From Fidelibacterota bacterium (GTDB lineage Bacteria > Fidelibacterota > Fidelibacteria > Fidelibacterales > Fidelibacteraceae): a DNA stretch of 64,000 nucleotides. The position numbers and the translations under genes were made by a program. The stretch is taken from NCBI GenBank assembly GCA_028718545.1, contig JAQULT010000001.1, positions 86,206 through 150,205 of the forward strand, written 5' to 3'. The first letter of the stretch is position 1. Each line of letters starts with the position of its first letter. Below, piece after piece: positions 28,547 to 37,953 of the stretch. The notes under the pieces are model-generated. The model was not told where the DNA came from. It saw only the letters and a list, made by a program, of their open reading frames with translations, and did not search any database.

Positions 28547-30273
28547 AACGGACAATCTTGTACATGATCATGATCTTATTCGGATTGAATATCCTGCTTG
28601 CCGCTCCGGAAGCTCCAAAACACGAATTTCGCGGCGTCTGGCTTTCGACCGTTGCCAATATCGATTGGCCGGTACAGCGAACGGATTCCGAAGCGAAGAA
28701 AAAAGCGGATCTGCTGCGCTATCTGGATACTATGAAAGAAACCGGTTTGAATGCCGTAGTATTTCAGGTCCGCCCCTCCTGCGATGCCATGTATCCCTCT
28801 CCGCTTGAACCCTGGTCCTACTGGTTCAGCGGACAACAGGGCGAGGGTCCATCCACCGACTCCCTTTGGGATCCGCTGGCCTTTGCCGTGGAAGAAGCCC
28901 ATCAGCGGGGAATGGAACTGCATGCCTGGGTAAATCCCTACCGGGCCGTAGTAAATCCCGCCATGGCCGACAGTGCCGGTTATATATCGGAACAGCACAT
29001 ATCGCGGCAGCGGCCCGACTGGCTCCTGAAATTTAACAGTGTATACATTCTGGATCCCGGTAAAGCCGAAGTTCGGGAATACATTACAAAAGTATTTATG
29101 GATATCGTCAATCGCTATGATATCGACGGACTGCACATGGATGACTATTTTTATCCCTACAGTCCCATACAGAACGAAGATACGCTGACTTTTATCGAAG
29201 AAAACCGCGGTATTACGGATATCCATGACTGGCGCCGCGATAATATCAATCTGCTGGTTAAAATGGTCTCCGACAGTATAGACGCCGTGAAGCCATGGGT
29301 CAAGTGGGGTATCAGCCCCTTTGGGATCTACCGTCCGGGTACTCCGGAAGGCATCGAAGGCTTTGATGCCTGGTCGGTGTTGTACTGCGATCCGCTGGCC
29401 TGGCTGGAGGCTGGAACCGTCGATTATATCACGCCGCAGCTATACTGGCCTTTCGGTGGGGGACAGGATTACGGAAAGCTGATGCCCTGGTGGGCGGAAT
29501 TGTCCCAAAAGCACAAACGGCATTTTTATCCCGGCCAGGCCTTGTACCGTGCCGCATCGGACCGTTTCCCCGAGGGTGAGATCCCGCGGCAGATCCGCTT
29601 GAACCGGGAAGTAAAAGGCTGTCAGGGCAGTATTTTCTTTACGGCCAACAATTTTTACAGCAATCCTAAAAATACTATCGACAGCCTGAAACTGGATCTG
29701 TACCGCTATCCTGCCTTGTGGCCGGTACTGGAACACCAGGCAACGAATCCGCCGGATTCCCCTAAGGTTTTTAGCGAACGTATTCCCGGTGCTGTCCGCA
29801 TCGGCTGGACACCTGTGGACAATACCTGGGCTTACGTGATCTACCGGGGATCGTCCCGCAAGGATCTTGGCAGGGATGGGAGCAGTATCATTCACATTAC
29901 CCGTGACCGGGCTTGCACCTATGACGATACGGAAGAAGGATCCTGGTATTATGCCGTCTCGGCGCTCGATTTCCATAAATCCGAAAGCCGGCTAGCCTAT
30001 ACGGAAAGCGATTTTGTCTCTCCTTTGCGCCCCGAACACCGGAGCAGTGACACATTTGGGAAAGTCCTTTTCCGCTGGGAATCTTTTCCCGGTGCCGGAA
30101 CCTATCATATCCAGGTCGCGGCTGACGAGGGGTTTGAAACCATTATTTATGAAGAACGCATGCTGAGCGGGAACCGGTTCCGGAAAAGCCTGCGGAAAGG
30201 AATGCAATATTACTGGCGCATAAAAGCCGACAGCAGCAATATCTGGTCGCCGGTCTGGCAGTTTGAACGCTGA
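28543..30273 (+). CDS. GHL10-family glycoside hydrolase, periplasmic form
   Basis: This 576-residue secreted protein has a signal peptide (about 1-20). The GHL10 (DUF187) barrel (about 24-400) contains FRGVWLSTVANIDWP, HAWVNPYRAV, DGLHMDDYFYPY and WRRDNINLL. A C-terminal fibronectin-III-like part spans about 410-576. E. coli DigH of this family cleaves denuded peptidoglycan glycan strands, so a cell-wall role is the best guess. The start has AAGGAAG upstream and overlaps the flavodoxin gene. It is closely similar to the next gene through the catalytic domain but ends at WQFER with no type IX sorting tail. Confidence 0.87.
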   Translation: MKRTILYMIMILFGLNILLAAPEAPKHEFRGVWLSTVANIDWPVQRTDSEAKKKADLLRYLDTMKETGLNAVVFQVRPSCDAMYPSPLEPWSYWFSGQQGEGPSTDSLWDPLAFAVEEAHQRGMELHAWVNPYRAVVNPAMADSAGYISEQHISRQRPDWLLKFNSVYILDPGKAEVREYITKVFMDIVNRYDIDGLHMDDYFYPYSPIQNEDTLTFIEENRGITDIHDWRRDNINLLVKMVSDSIDAVKPWVKWGISPFGIYRPGTPEGIEGFDAWSVLYCDPLAWLEAGTVDYITPQLYWPFGGGQDYGKLMPWWAELSQKHKRHFYPGQALYRAASDRFPEGEIPRQIRLNREVKGCQGSIFFTANNFYSNPKNTIDSLKLDLYRYPALWPVLEHQATNPPDSPKVFSERIPGAVRIGWTPVDNTWAYVIYRGSSRKDLGRDGSSIIHITRDRACTYDDTEEGSWYYAVSALDFHKSESRLAYTESDFVSPLRPEHRSSDTFGKVLFRWESFPGAGTYHIQVAADEGFETIIYEERMLSGNRFRKSLRKGMQYYWRIKADSSNIWSPVWQFER

Positions 30274-30300
30274 AATTAACTTATGTTTGAGAGGAGATTC

Positions 30301-33300
30301 GTGAAAAAAATACCAATCCCGGCATGGGTCCTTATGCTGCTATTATCTTTTCTTGGAGCTGAACCGCATTCCCCGAAACGGGAGTTCCGTGCCGTGTGGC
30401 TTTCCACCGTTACCAATATCGACTGGCCGAAATCGCGATATGATTCCGATACGAAAAAACAGGATGATCTGCGGAATTACCTGATCAAACTTAAGGAAAG
30501 CGGTTGTAATGCCGTATTATTTCAGGTACGCTGTTCCTGCGATGCCATGTATAAATCCCAGATCGAACCCTGGTCTTACTGGTTCAGCGGAAAGCAGGGC
30601 CGGGCTCCCGAACGGGATTGGGATCCGCTGGCATTCGCGGTGGAAGAGGCACATAAACTGGGAATGGAACTGCATGCCTGGGTCAATCCCTACCGTGCCG
30701 TGGTCAACCCTACCAGCACTAATCTGAACAACAGCGATTATCTCAGCGATGCGCACGTTACCCGAACGCATCCCGAATGGATCCTGAAATTCAGCGATGT
30801 CTATATTCTGGATCCCGGTCTGCCGGATGTGCGCCGCTATATCCGCGATGTGCTGATGGATATTGTGGTCCGCTACGATATTGACGGCCTGCACATGGAT
30901 GATTATTTCTATCCCTACAGCGGAATTACATTCCAGGATACGGCAACCTTTTCTCTGGATCCGCGAGGCTTTGAAAATATTCACGATTGGCGCCGGGATA
31001 ATATCAATCTGCTGGTACAATCGGTGATGGACAGTATCAATCAAAGCAAACCCTGGGTCAAATGGGGCATTAGTCCCTTTGGCATTTACCGCCCGGGAGT
31101 GCCGCCCGGGATTACAGGCATGGATGCCTATAATGTGCTGTACTGTGATCCGCTGGCATGGCTGGAGGACCGCAGTGTGGATTATCTTACTCCGCAATGT
31201 TACTGGCCCTTCGGCGGCGGGCAGGATTACGGAAAACTGATACCCTGGTGGGCGGAGCAGTGTCTGGCAAATGAGCGGCACTTTTACCCTGGACAAGCCA
31301 TGTACCGTGCAGGAGCCGATAATTTTCCCCGTGGGGAAATCCCGCGACAGATCCGCCTTAACCGCAAAACCCCGAATTGTGACGGAAGCGTTTTCTTTAC
31401 CGCTAATGATTTTTACGATAACCACAAGAATACCATCGATAGCCTGAAGCTGGACCTGTACCGTCATCCGGCGCTTTGGCCCGTGATGACCTGGAAGGAT
31501 AGCATTGCGCCCGCAGCTCCGCAAAACCCGCAGTTTTTGGTGGATGGAACAGGAAATAAGGCCCTCTCCTGGGATGCGCCGCCCTACAGCGATCCCGCCG
31601 ATTCCGCCTATGCCTATATCGTGTACCGTGCTCCCTATCTGCCGGAAGACAATGCGGATATGGCACATGTGAAACGCATCGATTTCAGCCGTCAGAAAAA
31701 TTTTAATGACAGTGACCCCGGAATGTACTATTACAGGGTTACTGCGCTTGACCGGAATAAAGTGGAAAGTCCGGCCGCTCTGTTCGATTACCCCTTTGTC
31801 TGTCAGCAGTATCCCCTATATGCGGAATTTCCCGTCAGCAAGCATACGTATTTTTCCTGGTATGCTTTTCCGGGTGCCGCCCAGTATACCCTTCAGATCT
31901 CGGAGGACGGCAATTTTGATACTCCTCTGTATCAGCAGATTCTGGCAGATACCACTGCAGACCGGCTTTTGGAATACGAGCGCCGCTATAACTGGCGGGT
32001 CAAAGCCGACAACAGCGAATACTGGTCCCCGGTCTGGGTCTTCAACACGGAAAATGCCCCGCCGGTGGAGGTCCTGTACCCGCTGGCATTTTTGGAGGGC
32101 ATCCCCCGGGACTTCAGTTTTCGCTGGCGGCCTTACGAAGATGCCCAGTCTTATGATCTGCAAGTGGCAAGCGATCCCGAAATGCAAGATCTGCTGTTCG
32201 ACGGAAGAAATATCGCTGACACCCTGCAGCTTATGAGTGATCTGGAAGCAGCCAGCGATTATTACTGGCGCATTCGCTCCAATCTGTATGAACATTGGAA
32301 CGAAGTGCAGTCTTTCAGGACCCGGGAAAGGCATATTGATGTACTTTGGGATCACAGCGTCTTAGCAGACAATTATACCCTTAATGGCAATAATCTTGCT
32401 GTTGGCAGGATCAACGGAAGTCCTGTTCTGATCGTTCTCTCCGGTGAAGGCGAACACAGTGCCGCAACGATCCTGCACGCCGAAAACGGAATGCTGCTGG
32501 ATATGGACCTGAATCTGGAAGGCGTAAGCGGCGGAACCCATGCCTTGCGGGACATCTGTATATCCGCCGATGGCGTGCTCTTTGCCGCGAATCTTGCGGA
32601 ACCCGGCGAAAGCTTTAAAGTTTACCGCTGGGATAGTCCCGGACAAGTCCCGGCGCTGGTATATCAGGCAGACGAAATCGCTTACCGCTTGGGCGACCAC
32701 ATCTCGCTCAGCGGAAGTGATGAGGGCGGTCTTACCCTGTATGCGCCGGCCGCCAATTCCGATAAATTGCTGATCCTGGAATGGAATACGGTCAGCGCAA
32801 GTTTTGAAGGACGCCAGTTATCGCTCAAACGCAGCAACTATACAATGCCTTCCGTTGCGGTTGTCCCGGAATCCCCGGATATCTATTCGACCTCGGTGGG
32901 TGAATATCTTATCCGTTACAAAAATGACGGAAATCTGGCATCCTGGACCTACGGCAACAAAGATGTGCCGATCAATATCAGCAGTCTGGCTTCCTTTGCT
33001 TGGCAGGAGAAAAATTTTCTTGCGGCTTACTGCAGAGATAAGGAATCAGCCTATATCTACGATTGCGGAAGCAGTCTGCGCAGTATCCTGACAGCCGGCA
33101 GAACATACCGTCTTGGAAGGGAAGAGAACAGCGGGAATACCGGTGATGTCGACGTCCTGGATAATGGTGACGGCACCTTTAATATTTATGTACTGGGTCG
33201 TAATAACGGTCTGGCTGCCTATCGCTTTGATGTGCCTGAACTACTGTCCTCTGCGGAACAACCCGCGCTAGCGGTGAAATATGAACTTGGGAACAATTAT

Positions 33301-33537
33301 CCGAATCCTTTCAATCCTCTGACGAGCATCCCGTACCGGCTTGCCGAAGCGGGGGAGATCGAAATTACCGTTTACGATCTGAGCGGGCGGCATATCCGTA
33401 CCTTGTATCATGGCTATCAGTCGGCCGGCGAGCATCAGATCCGCTTTGATGCCGGATATCTGGGTTCCGGAGTCTATATATGCCGCTTACGTGCCGGCGA
33501 ACTTATTCTGACAAGGAAAATGACACTATTGAAATAA
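30301..33537 (+). CDS. GHL10-family hydrolase with Fn3 repeats and type IX sorting domain
   Basis: A large secreted paralogue of the preceding gene, about 1078 residues. After the signal peptide come the GHL10 barrel (same landmarks: FRAVWLSTVTNIDWP, HAWVNPYRAV, DGLHMDDYFYPY), two or more fibronectin-III-like domains (about 405-680) and a beta-rich region (about 690-960). The C-terminal type IX sorting domain starts near LGNNYPNPFNP and ends KMTLLK. The GTG at 30301 was chosen because GAGAGGAG precedes it; an ATG at 30283 lacks a ribosome site. Unlike its neighbour it should reach the cell surface. The tandem arrangement and similarity indicate duplication followed by domain gain or loss. Confidence 0.9.
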   Translation: MKKIPIPAWVLMLLLSFLGAEPHSPKREFRAVWLSTVTNIDWPKSRYDSDTKKQDDLRNYLIKLKESGCNAVLFQVRCSCDAMYKSQIEPWSYWFSGKQGRAPERDWDPLAFAVEEAHKLGMELHAWVNPYRAVVNPTSTNLNNSDYLSDAHVTRTHPEWILKFSDVYILDPGLPDVRRYIRDVLMDIVVRYDIDGLHMDDYFYPYSGITFQDTATFSLDPRGFENIHDWRRDNINLLVQSVMDSINQSKPWVKWGISPFGIYRPGVPPGITGMDAYNVLYCDPLAWLEDRSVDYLTPQCYWPFGGGQDYGKLIPWWAEQCLANERHFYPGQAMYRAGADNFPRGEIPRQIRLNRKTPNCDGSVFFTANDFYDNHKNTIDSLKLDLYRHPALWPVMTWKDSIAPAAPQNPQFLVDGTGNKALSWDAPPYSDPADSAYAYIVYRAPYLPEDNADMAHVKRIDFSRQKNFNDSDPGMYYYRVTALDRNKVESPAALFDYPFVCQQYPLYAEFPVSKHTYFSWYAFPGAAQYTLQISEDGNFDTPLYQQILADTTADRLLEYERRYNWRVKADNSEYWSPVWVFNTENAPPVEVLYPLAFLEGIPRDFSFRWRPYEDAQSYDLQVASDPEMQDLLFDGRNIADTLQLMSDLEAASDYYWRIRSNLYEHWNEVQSFRTRERHIDVLWDHSVLADNYTLNGNNLAVGRINGSPVLIVLSGEGEHSAATILHAENGMLLDMDLNLEGVSGGTHALRDICISADGVLFAANLAEPGESFKVYRWDSPGQVPALVYQADEIAYRLGDHISLSGSDEGGLTLYAPAANSDKLLILEWNTVSASFEGRQLSLKRSNYTMPSVAVVPESPDIYSTSVGEYLIRYKNDGNLASWTYGNKDVPINISSLASFAWQEKNFLAAYCRDKESAYIYDCGSSLRSILTAGRTYRLGREENSGNTGDVDVLDNGDGTFNIYVLGRNNGLAAYRFDVPELLSSAEQPALAVKYELGNNYPNPFNPLTSIPYRLAEAGEIEITVYDLSGRHIRTLYHGYQSAGEHQIRFDAGYLGSGVYICRLRAGELILTRKMTLLK

Positions 33538-33594
33538 GTCAGCGCTAAAGCGCATTGTGCAAATATTGAATCTTAAATTTTTAAATCTGAAATC

Positions 33595-34359
33595 TTAAGT
33601 TTTCTGTTCTTCTTCCAGAAGTTTTGCCAGAGCCTGGCGGGCGGCGCGTTGACTTGCGGCTTTTTTGGTGGTCCCCGTTCCGTTCCCCATGCAGGTTTTT
33701 CCGATCATAACGGAAATTTCAAAATATTTACCGTGCGCGGGGCCTTCTTCACGCGTTGTGGTAAAATGCGGGCTTTCCAGATTGTTCTGCTGACAGTATT
33801 CCAGCAGTTTGCCTTTATAGTTCTGGATCTCCGCCGCCGGCAGCAGCCGTTTGTGTTTAGACAAAAGGGTGTCATAAACAAAATTATAGGCGGCTTTGAA
33901 ACCGCCGTCCAGATACAGCGCGCCGACAAAGGATTCGTAAATATCACAGAGTATGGAACTGGAATTCCGAAGATTGTCGTTTTCCCCGCTTTTCCCAAGA
34001 AGGAGAAACTGCCCGAAACGCAGACCGCGGGCAATGGAAGCCAAGGTGGTCCGGTTGACAAGTTTGGCGCGCATTTGGGTCAGCTCGCCTTCCGGTGCCG
34101 TGGAAAACTGTTCAAAAAGGAAGCGGGTCACGATCATCTCAATAACGGCGTCACCCAGGAATTCCAGGCGCTCATAGGAGTCCACCTTGTTCTGGGTTTG
34201 GTAATCGATAGCGGAAGTATGGGTAAAAGCCTGTGTCAGAATATCCTGATCGTCGAAGGCGTAGGGATAGACATTGTATATTTTTTTTGCAAGTTGCTGT
34301 GGCTTGTTGGGAAATAACGAGTAATAGAAAGAACGAAATTTATTCAGGATGTCTACCAT
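33595..34359 (-). CDS. rnc: ribonuclease III
   Basis: RNase III cleaves double-stranded RNA in rRNA and mRNA processing. The 254-residue product has the catalytic signature YERLEFLGDAVIEM, the second acidic motif DIYESFVGALYLDGG, and a C-terminal double-stranded RNA-binding domain ending GTTKKAASQRAARQALAKLL. It is last in the yceD-rpmF-rnc group, 61 bp after rpmF. This resembles the common order around fatty acid genes in other bacteria, although plsX, fabH and acpP are absent here. Confidence 0.97.
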   Translation of the reverse strand: MVDILNKFRSFYYSLFPNKPQQLAKKIYNVYPYAFDDQDILTQAFTHTSAIDYQTQNKVDSYERLEFLGDAVIEMIVTRFLFEQFSTAPEGELTQMRAKLVNRTTLASIARGLRFGQFLLLGKSGENDNLRNSSSILCDIYESFVGALYLDGGFKAAYNFVYDTLLSKHKRLLPAAEIQNYKGKLLEYCQQNNLESPHFTTTREEGPAHGKYFEISVMIGKTCMGNGTGTTKKAASQRAARQALAKLLEEEQKT

Positions 34360-34420
34360 AATAAAACAAAAACGTAAAATATACGAAAGTGCAGAACTTC
34401 CTGTATTTTACGTTTGGGTA

Positions 34421-34603
34421 CTATTTGGTTTTTGCAGTTACAACCGGCCGGTTCTTGTAATAACCGCAATGGGGGCATACGCGATGGGGCATTTTCGGCT
34501 GACCGCAATGTTCACAGGTCGAGACTGCCGCTGCCTTGAATGTATAATGTGTTCTGCGTTTTGCACCACGGGTATGTGAGTGCCGGTGCTTGGGGTTTGC
34601 CAT
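34421..34603 (-). CDS. rpmF: 50S ribosomal protein L32
   Basis: A 60-residue ribosomal protein with the L32 N-terminus MANPKHRHSHTR and a zinc-ribbon C-CxxC pattern (CEHCGQ and CPHCGYY). It overlaps the stop of yceD by one base (TAATG) with GAGGA upstream, so the two are translationally coupled, as in many bacteria. Confidence 0.97.
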   Translation of the reverse strand: MANPKHRHSHTRGAKRRTHYTFKAAAVSTCEHCGQPKMPHRVCPHCGYYKNRPVVTAKTK

Positions 34604-35106
34604 TATTCCTCCGCATTTTCAAGCGTTTTTTTCAGTTCGTTCAGTTTATCCCATCTCGGATCGATACGGTTCCGGTCACAGCTGCAGGTTTCGCGGTTCA
34701 GATTCGCCCCGCATAACACACAGAGACCCCGGCAGTTTTCGGAACAGAGCTTCTTAAAGGGGATGATCAGCATCAGTATATCCCGGACAAAGGGCCGAAG
34801 GTCCAGTTCCACGGCGCCGGGTTCCAGAACTGCAACATCATCCTCTTTTTCATCTTCGATGTTTCGGGCAAAAATAACGCGGAATGTTTCTTCCACCGGC
34901 ATTCTGTAGGGATCCAGGCAACGGTCACATTCCAGCTCCAGAACGGTTTTTACCGTAGCTGAAACATAGAAATTTGAACCGCTGCGATAGACTTCCGCAT
35001 GAAGCTGTACGTCCTGGTGGAGTTCCGGAATATCGAAGTGCGTCCTTTTCGCCGTAAAGTCAAATAACCTTGTATCATCAGAAATGTGAGATATCAAAAT
35101 TTTCAT
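34603..35106 (-). CDS. yceD: YceD/DUF177 family protein
   Basis: A 167-residue protein of the DUF177 family, which in plants and bacteria is linked to 23S rRNA accumulation and is almost always encoded before rpmF, as here. It has the family motif LECDRCLDPYRMPVEE and a cysteine-rich region CSENCRGLCVLCGANLN...CSC that could bind zinc. I took the ATG at 35106; a TTG at 35127 would add seven residues. The next ORF, rpmF, begins within its stop codon. Confidence 0.9.
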   Translation of the reverse strand: MKILISHISDDTRLFDFTAKRTHFDIPELHQDVQLHAEVYRSGSNFYVSATVKTVLELECDRCLDPYRMPVEETFRVIFARNIEDEKEDDVAVLEPGAVELDLRPFVRDILMLIIPFKKLCSENCRGLCVLCGANLNRETCSCDRNRIDPRWDKLNELKKTLENAEE

Positions 35107-35114
35107 AGCCTGCA

Positions 35115-35143
35115 AAGATATAATCAAAAATGCTCTTAGTCAA
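35115..35143 (-). promoter_or_regulatory. putative promoter for yceD-rpmF-rnc
   Basis: On the minus strand TTGACT (35138-35143) and TATCTT (35115-35120) are separated by 17 bp, directly upstream of the yceD ATG at 35106. The inferred transcription start would be at or next to the start codon, giving a leaderless or very short leader mRNA. Confidence 0.35.
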
Positions 35144-35190
35144 GTTTTTTGAAAGGGAAGATCCGGAAAGATCGGAAGGAAAAACCGGGT

Positions 35191-36150
35191 TTATCCGATC
35201 TTGTCGATCCAGGGCTGCAGCTTCCGGTATTCCGGATTTTGCTGGATCTTTTCAAGCGCCTTTTTGGCTTCCTGGTAGCTGGGATAACGGCCGACCCGGA
35301 TACGGTAATACAAGACTCCGTTCACGGTTGCGGTCTGAATAAAGGCGTCATACCCTTCGGCTTTCAGTTTATCGCAAAAGTCCCGGGAAGGTTTTTCGGA
35401 GGGGGAACTGGCGATTTGAACCGTATAGCCGCCGGAGAGCGCAGCGGCAGTCTCTGCCGGGGTCGCCGCTGTTGTCTTGACAGCCGGAGCCGCAACGGGA
35501 CTTGCCGGCATTTTTGTATCTTCGGACTTGCTTTCCTCGACAATTTCCGCGAGTGAGGAATCAACAATAAAGTAAGCGGGCTCCTGCTGTACTTTCGCAG
35601 GATCTTCGCCGGGTTTCGGTGCGATCTGCCATGCATTTGGAGCCTTGGTTACGGTCGTTTTTTTATGCACAACCTTTTCGTAGACCTTGGGGACTTCCAC
35701 GATCCTGGGTGCTAAAACTTCCGTAGTACTCTGGGTCTTGGGGCTTTCACTTTTGCTTTCGACTTTCTGTGCTGGTTTCTCTTCCTTTACGGTTTCTTCT
35801 TTCTCCAGGTGGGCGAGGTAATCCGGTTCGGCTTCGGCTTTAAAGTCAAAATGTTTGTAAATGACATTGCCTTCGTCGTTTACCATGGTAAGGCGTACGA
35901 CATAACGTCCGCGTACGTCCGGGATAAAGGTTACGTTGGGATGATAATTGGAGGGAATAAAATCCCGGGGATCCAGGCGGGATGTCGGTGGCTTGGTATC
36001 AAAGGACCACTGGTATTTCAGAACATTTGACGGCCGTTTGTATCCTTCGATATCCACTTTATCCCCGACGAAAACGTTTTGCCGGGACGTACATGCCGTC
36101 AGGAATAAAAATATTATTGACAGCATCAATAATTTTATGGATTTGTTCAT
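35191..36150 (-). CDS. SPOR-domain lipoprotein with PKD-like module
   Basis: This envelope lipoprotein of about 319 residues has a lipobox FLTAC (lipidated C20 from this start). A PKD-like beta domain (about 30-110) contains YQWSFDTKPPTS and GRYVVRLTMVNDEGN. A long low-complexity Lys/Glu/Pro/Ala linker follows. The C-terminal SPOR domain (about 243-319) opens with GYTVQIASSPS. SPOR domains bind denuded peptidoglycan, often at division sites, which fits the GHL10 hydrolases encoded nearby. The ATG at 36150 follows GGAGG closely; a TTG at 36162 overlaps that site. Confidence 0.85.
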   Translation of the reverse strand: MNKSIKLLMLSIIFLFLTACTSRQNVFVGDKVDIEGYKRPSNVLKYQWSFDTKPPTSRLDPRDFIPSNYHPNVTFIPDVRGRYVVRLTMVNDEGNVIYKHFDFKAEAEPDYLAHLEKEETVKEEKPAQKVESKSESPKTQSTTEVLAPRIVEVPKVYEKVVHKKTTVTKAPNAWQIAPKPGEDPAKVQQEPAYFIVDSSLAEIVEESKSEDTKMPASPVAAPAVKTTAATPAETAAALSGGYTVQIASSPSEKPSRDFCDKLKAEGYDAFIQTATVNGVLYYRIRVGRYPSYQEAKKALEKIQQNPEYRKLQPWIDKIG

Positions 36151-36189
36151 CAGAACCTCCAATTATTCATTTACCGTAATTTCATGTAT

Positions 36190-36591
36190 TCAAAAGAAAA
36201 AGGCAATCTCTTTTTTTGCATTCTCCGGACTGTCGGAACCATGTACGGCATTGCGTTGGGTGGTCTCGCCGTATTTTGCGCGCAGACTGCCTGTTTCCGC
36301 TTCACGGGGATCGGTCTTTCCCATGAGCTTGCGATACGCTTCGATAGCATGGTCTTTTTCCAGGATGAGTGCAATTACCGGACCGCCGGTCATGAACGCG
36401 ACTAGCGGCTCGTAGAATTCCTTTCCCTGATGAACAGCATAAAACCTCCGGGCCTCTTCCCGGGAAAGCTGCAGCATTTTCATGGCTTTGATCGTAAATC
36501 CGTCGCTGAGAATATCGTCAATGATCTTTCCCTGGAGTTTTTTCTCCATGGCGTCCGGTTTGATCAATGCCAGGGTTTGTTCCGCTTTCAT
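36190..36591 (-). CDS. ndk: nucleoside diphosphate kinase
   Basis: A 133-residue kinase that equilibrates nucleoside di- and triphosphates. The active site H117 is in RNAVHGSDS and the N-terminal TLALIKPDAM is diagnostic. It is slightly shorter than the usual 140-150 residues. Its ATG overlaps the stop of the upstream gene by 4 nt (ATGA), so it is coupled to the cyclic-2,3-diphosphoglycerate synthetase homologue. Confidence 0.97.
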   Translation of the reverse strand: MKAEQTLALIKPDAMEKKLQGKIIDDILSDGFTIKAMKMLQLSREEARRFYAVHQGKEFYEPLVAFMTGGPVIALILEKDHAIEAYRKLMGKTDPREAETGSLRAKYGETTQRNAVHGSDSPENAKKEIAFFF

Positions 36592-37922
36592 GCCTTTTTC
36601 CCAATCCGGGGTAGCATGGACTCCAGCAGCATCTTCAGGTCGGGTTTTCCGATCTCCTGAAGTTCGTAACTTACCCGGACGCTGGGTTTGTCCAGCCGGA
36701 TCACCCGGCGCAGGTCAATGGGCGTTCCAATTATCACAGCATCGCAATTGGTCTTTGCCACCGTTTTTTCCAGGTCCTTCATTTGCTGTTCGCCATAACC
36801 CATCGCCGGCAGAAGAATCCCGATATCCGGGTATTTTTCAAAGGTCTTGCTAATGGTCCCGACGGTATAGGGACGCGGGTCCACCAGTTCTTTTGCTCCG
36901 AATTTCACAGCAGCCACCGTTCCGGCTCCGTACTCCATTTCTCCGTGTGTCAGGGTGGGACCGTCCTCGATCACCAGTACGCGTTTCCCGCAGATACTGT
37001 CGGGATCCTCCACGAAAATCGGGGAAGCGGCATCCACGATGCGGGCTTTGGGATTGATCCTGCGGATATTTTCGCGGACACTTTCGATATCCTCGTTATC
37101 GGCTGTATCGATCTTGTTGATGATGACGATATCGGCCATGCGCAGATTGGTCTCGCCGGGATAATAACTTGTCTCGTGACCCGGCCTGTGCGGATCGACA
37201 ACCGTGATGATCAGATCGGCCTTAAAGAACGAGGTGTCGTTATTCCCGCCGTCCCAAAGGATAATATCGGCCTCTTTTTCGGCTTCGCGCAGAATGGCTT
37301 CATAATCCACGCCCGAATAGATGACCGAGCCCATTGCGATATGCGGTTCGTATTCTTCCATTTCTTCAATGGTACAGCGATGTTTTTTCAGATCCGCAAG
37401 CGAAGCGAAACGCTGTACGGCCTGCTCCGCCAGATTCCCGTAGGGCATGGGATGGCGAACCGATACGACCCGTAGTCCCATTTCCCGCAGGATATTTACC
37501 ACGCGGCGTGTGGTTTGCGATTTTCCGCATCCGGTGCGTACTGCATTAATAGCGATCACGGGTTTGCTCGATTCGAGCATTGTCCGTTTCCCGCCCATCA
37601 AGAGGAAATCAGCGCCGCAAGCATTGACCAATGCCGCTTTATGCATAACTACTTCATGAGGAACATCGCTATATGAGAACACAACCTGATCGGCATTATG
37701 ACGCCGGATCAATTCCGGAAGCTGTGATTCATCATAGATCATGATACCTTCGGGGTACAGTTCTCCGGCAAGTTCGGCCGGATATTTTCTTCCGTCAATA
37801 TCGGGTATCTGCGTTGCTGTGAACGCAACTACCTCGTAGGCGGAATTTCCCCTGAAGAAGGTATTGAAGTTATGAAAATCACGGCCGGCTGCACCCATAA
37901 TGATGACCTTCGTTCGTTCCAT
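36588..37922 (-). CDS. cyclic 2,3-diphosphoglycerate synthetase-like P-loop protein
   Basis: This 444-residue cytoplasmic protein is similar to archaeal cyclic 2,3-diphosphoglycerate synthetase. The N-terminus is a nucleotide-binding fold (VIIMGAAGRDFHNF). A P-loop NTPase domain starts at about 125 with AVRTGCGKSQTTR, and NKID and WDGGNND motifs resemble SIMIBI-class GTPases. Bacterial members are common but their product has rarely been tested, so the function stays open. The overlap with ndk suggests a shared role in phosphate or nucleotide metabolism. Confidence 0.8.
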   Translation of the reverse strand: MERTKVIIMGAAGRDFHNFNTFFRGNSAYEVVAFTATQIPDIDGRKYPAELAGELYPEGIMIYDESQLPELIRRHNADQVVFSYSDVPHEVVMHKAALVNACGADFLLMGGKRTMLESSKPVIAINAVRTGCGKSQTTRRVVNILREMGLRVVSVRHPMPYGNLAEQAVQRFASLADLKKHRCTIEEMEEYEPHIAMGSVIYSGVDYEAILREAEKEADIILWDGGNNDTSFFKADLIITVVDPHRPGHETSYYPGETNLRMADIVIINKIDTADNEDIESVRENIRRINPKARIVDAASPIFVEDPDSICGKRVLVIEDGPTLTHGEMEYGAGTVAAVKFGAKELVDPRPYTVGTISKTFEKYPDIGILLPAMGYGEQQMKDLEKTVAKTNCDAVIIGTPIDLRRVIRLDKPSVRVSYELQEIGKPDLKMLLESMLPRIGKKA

Positions 37923-37953
37923 ACAAAACCTCCATTCCGTAATTCAATGTTAT

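Noticed and set aside
30517..31668. 383-codon open frame antisense to the second GHL10 gene
   Set aside because: It lies wholly inside a well-supported gene on the other strand and its product resembles no family; long antisense frames are common in this codon usage. The same applies to frames at 2514-3263 and 13756-14796.
33542..33594. GCGCT/AGCGC hairpin and AT-rich stretch between the GHL10 and rnc genes as a bidirectional terminator
   Set aside because: The stem is only 5 bp with a 2-base loop and no proper U-tract, so the evidence is too thin for a call.
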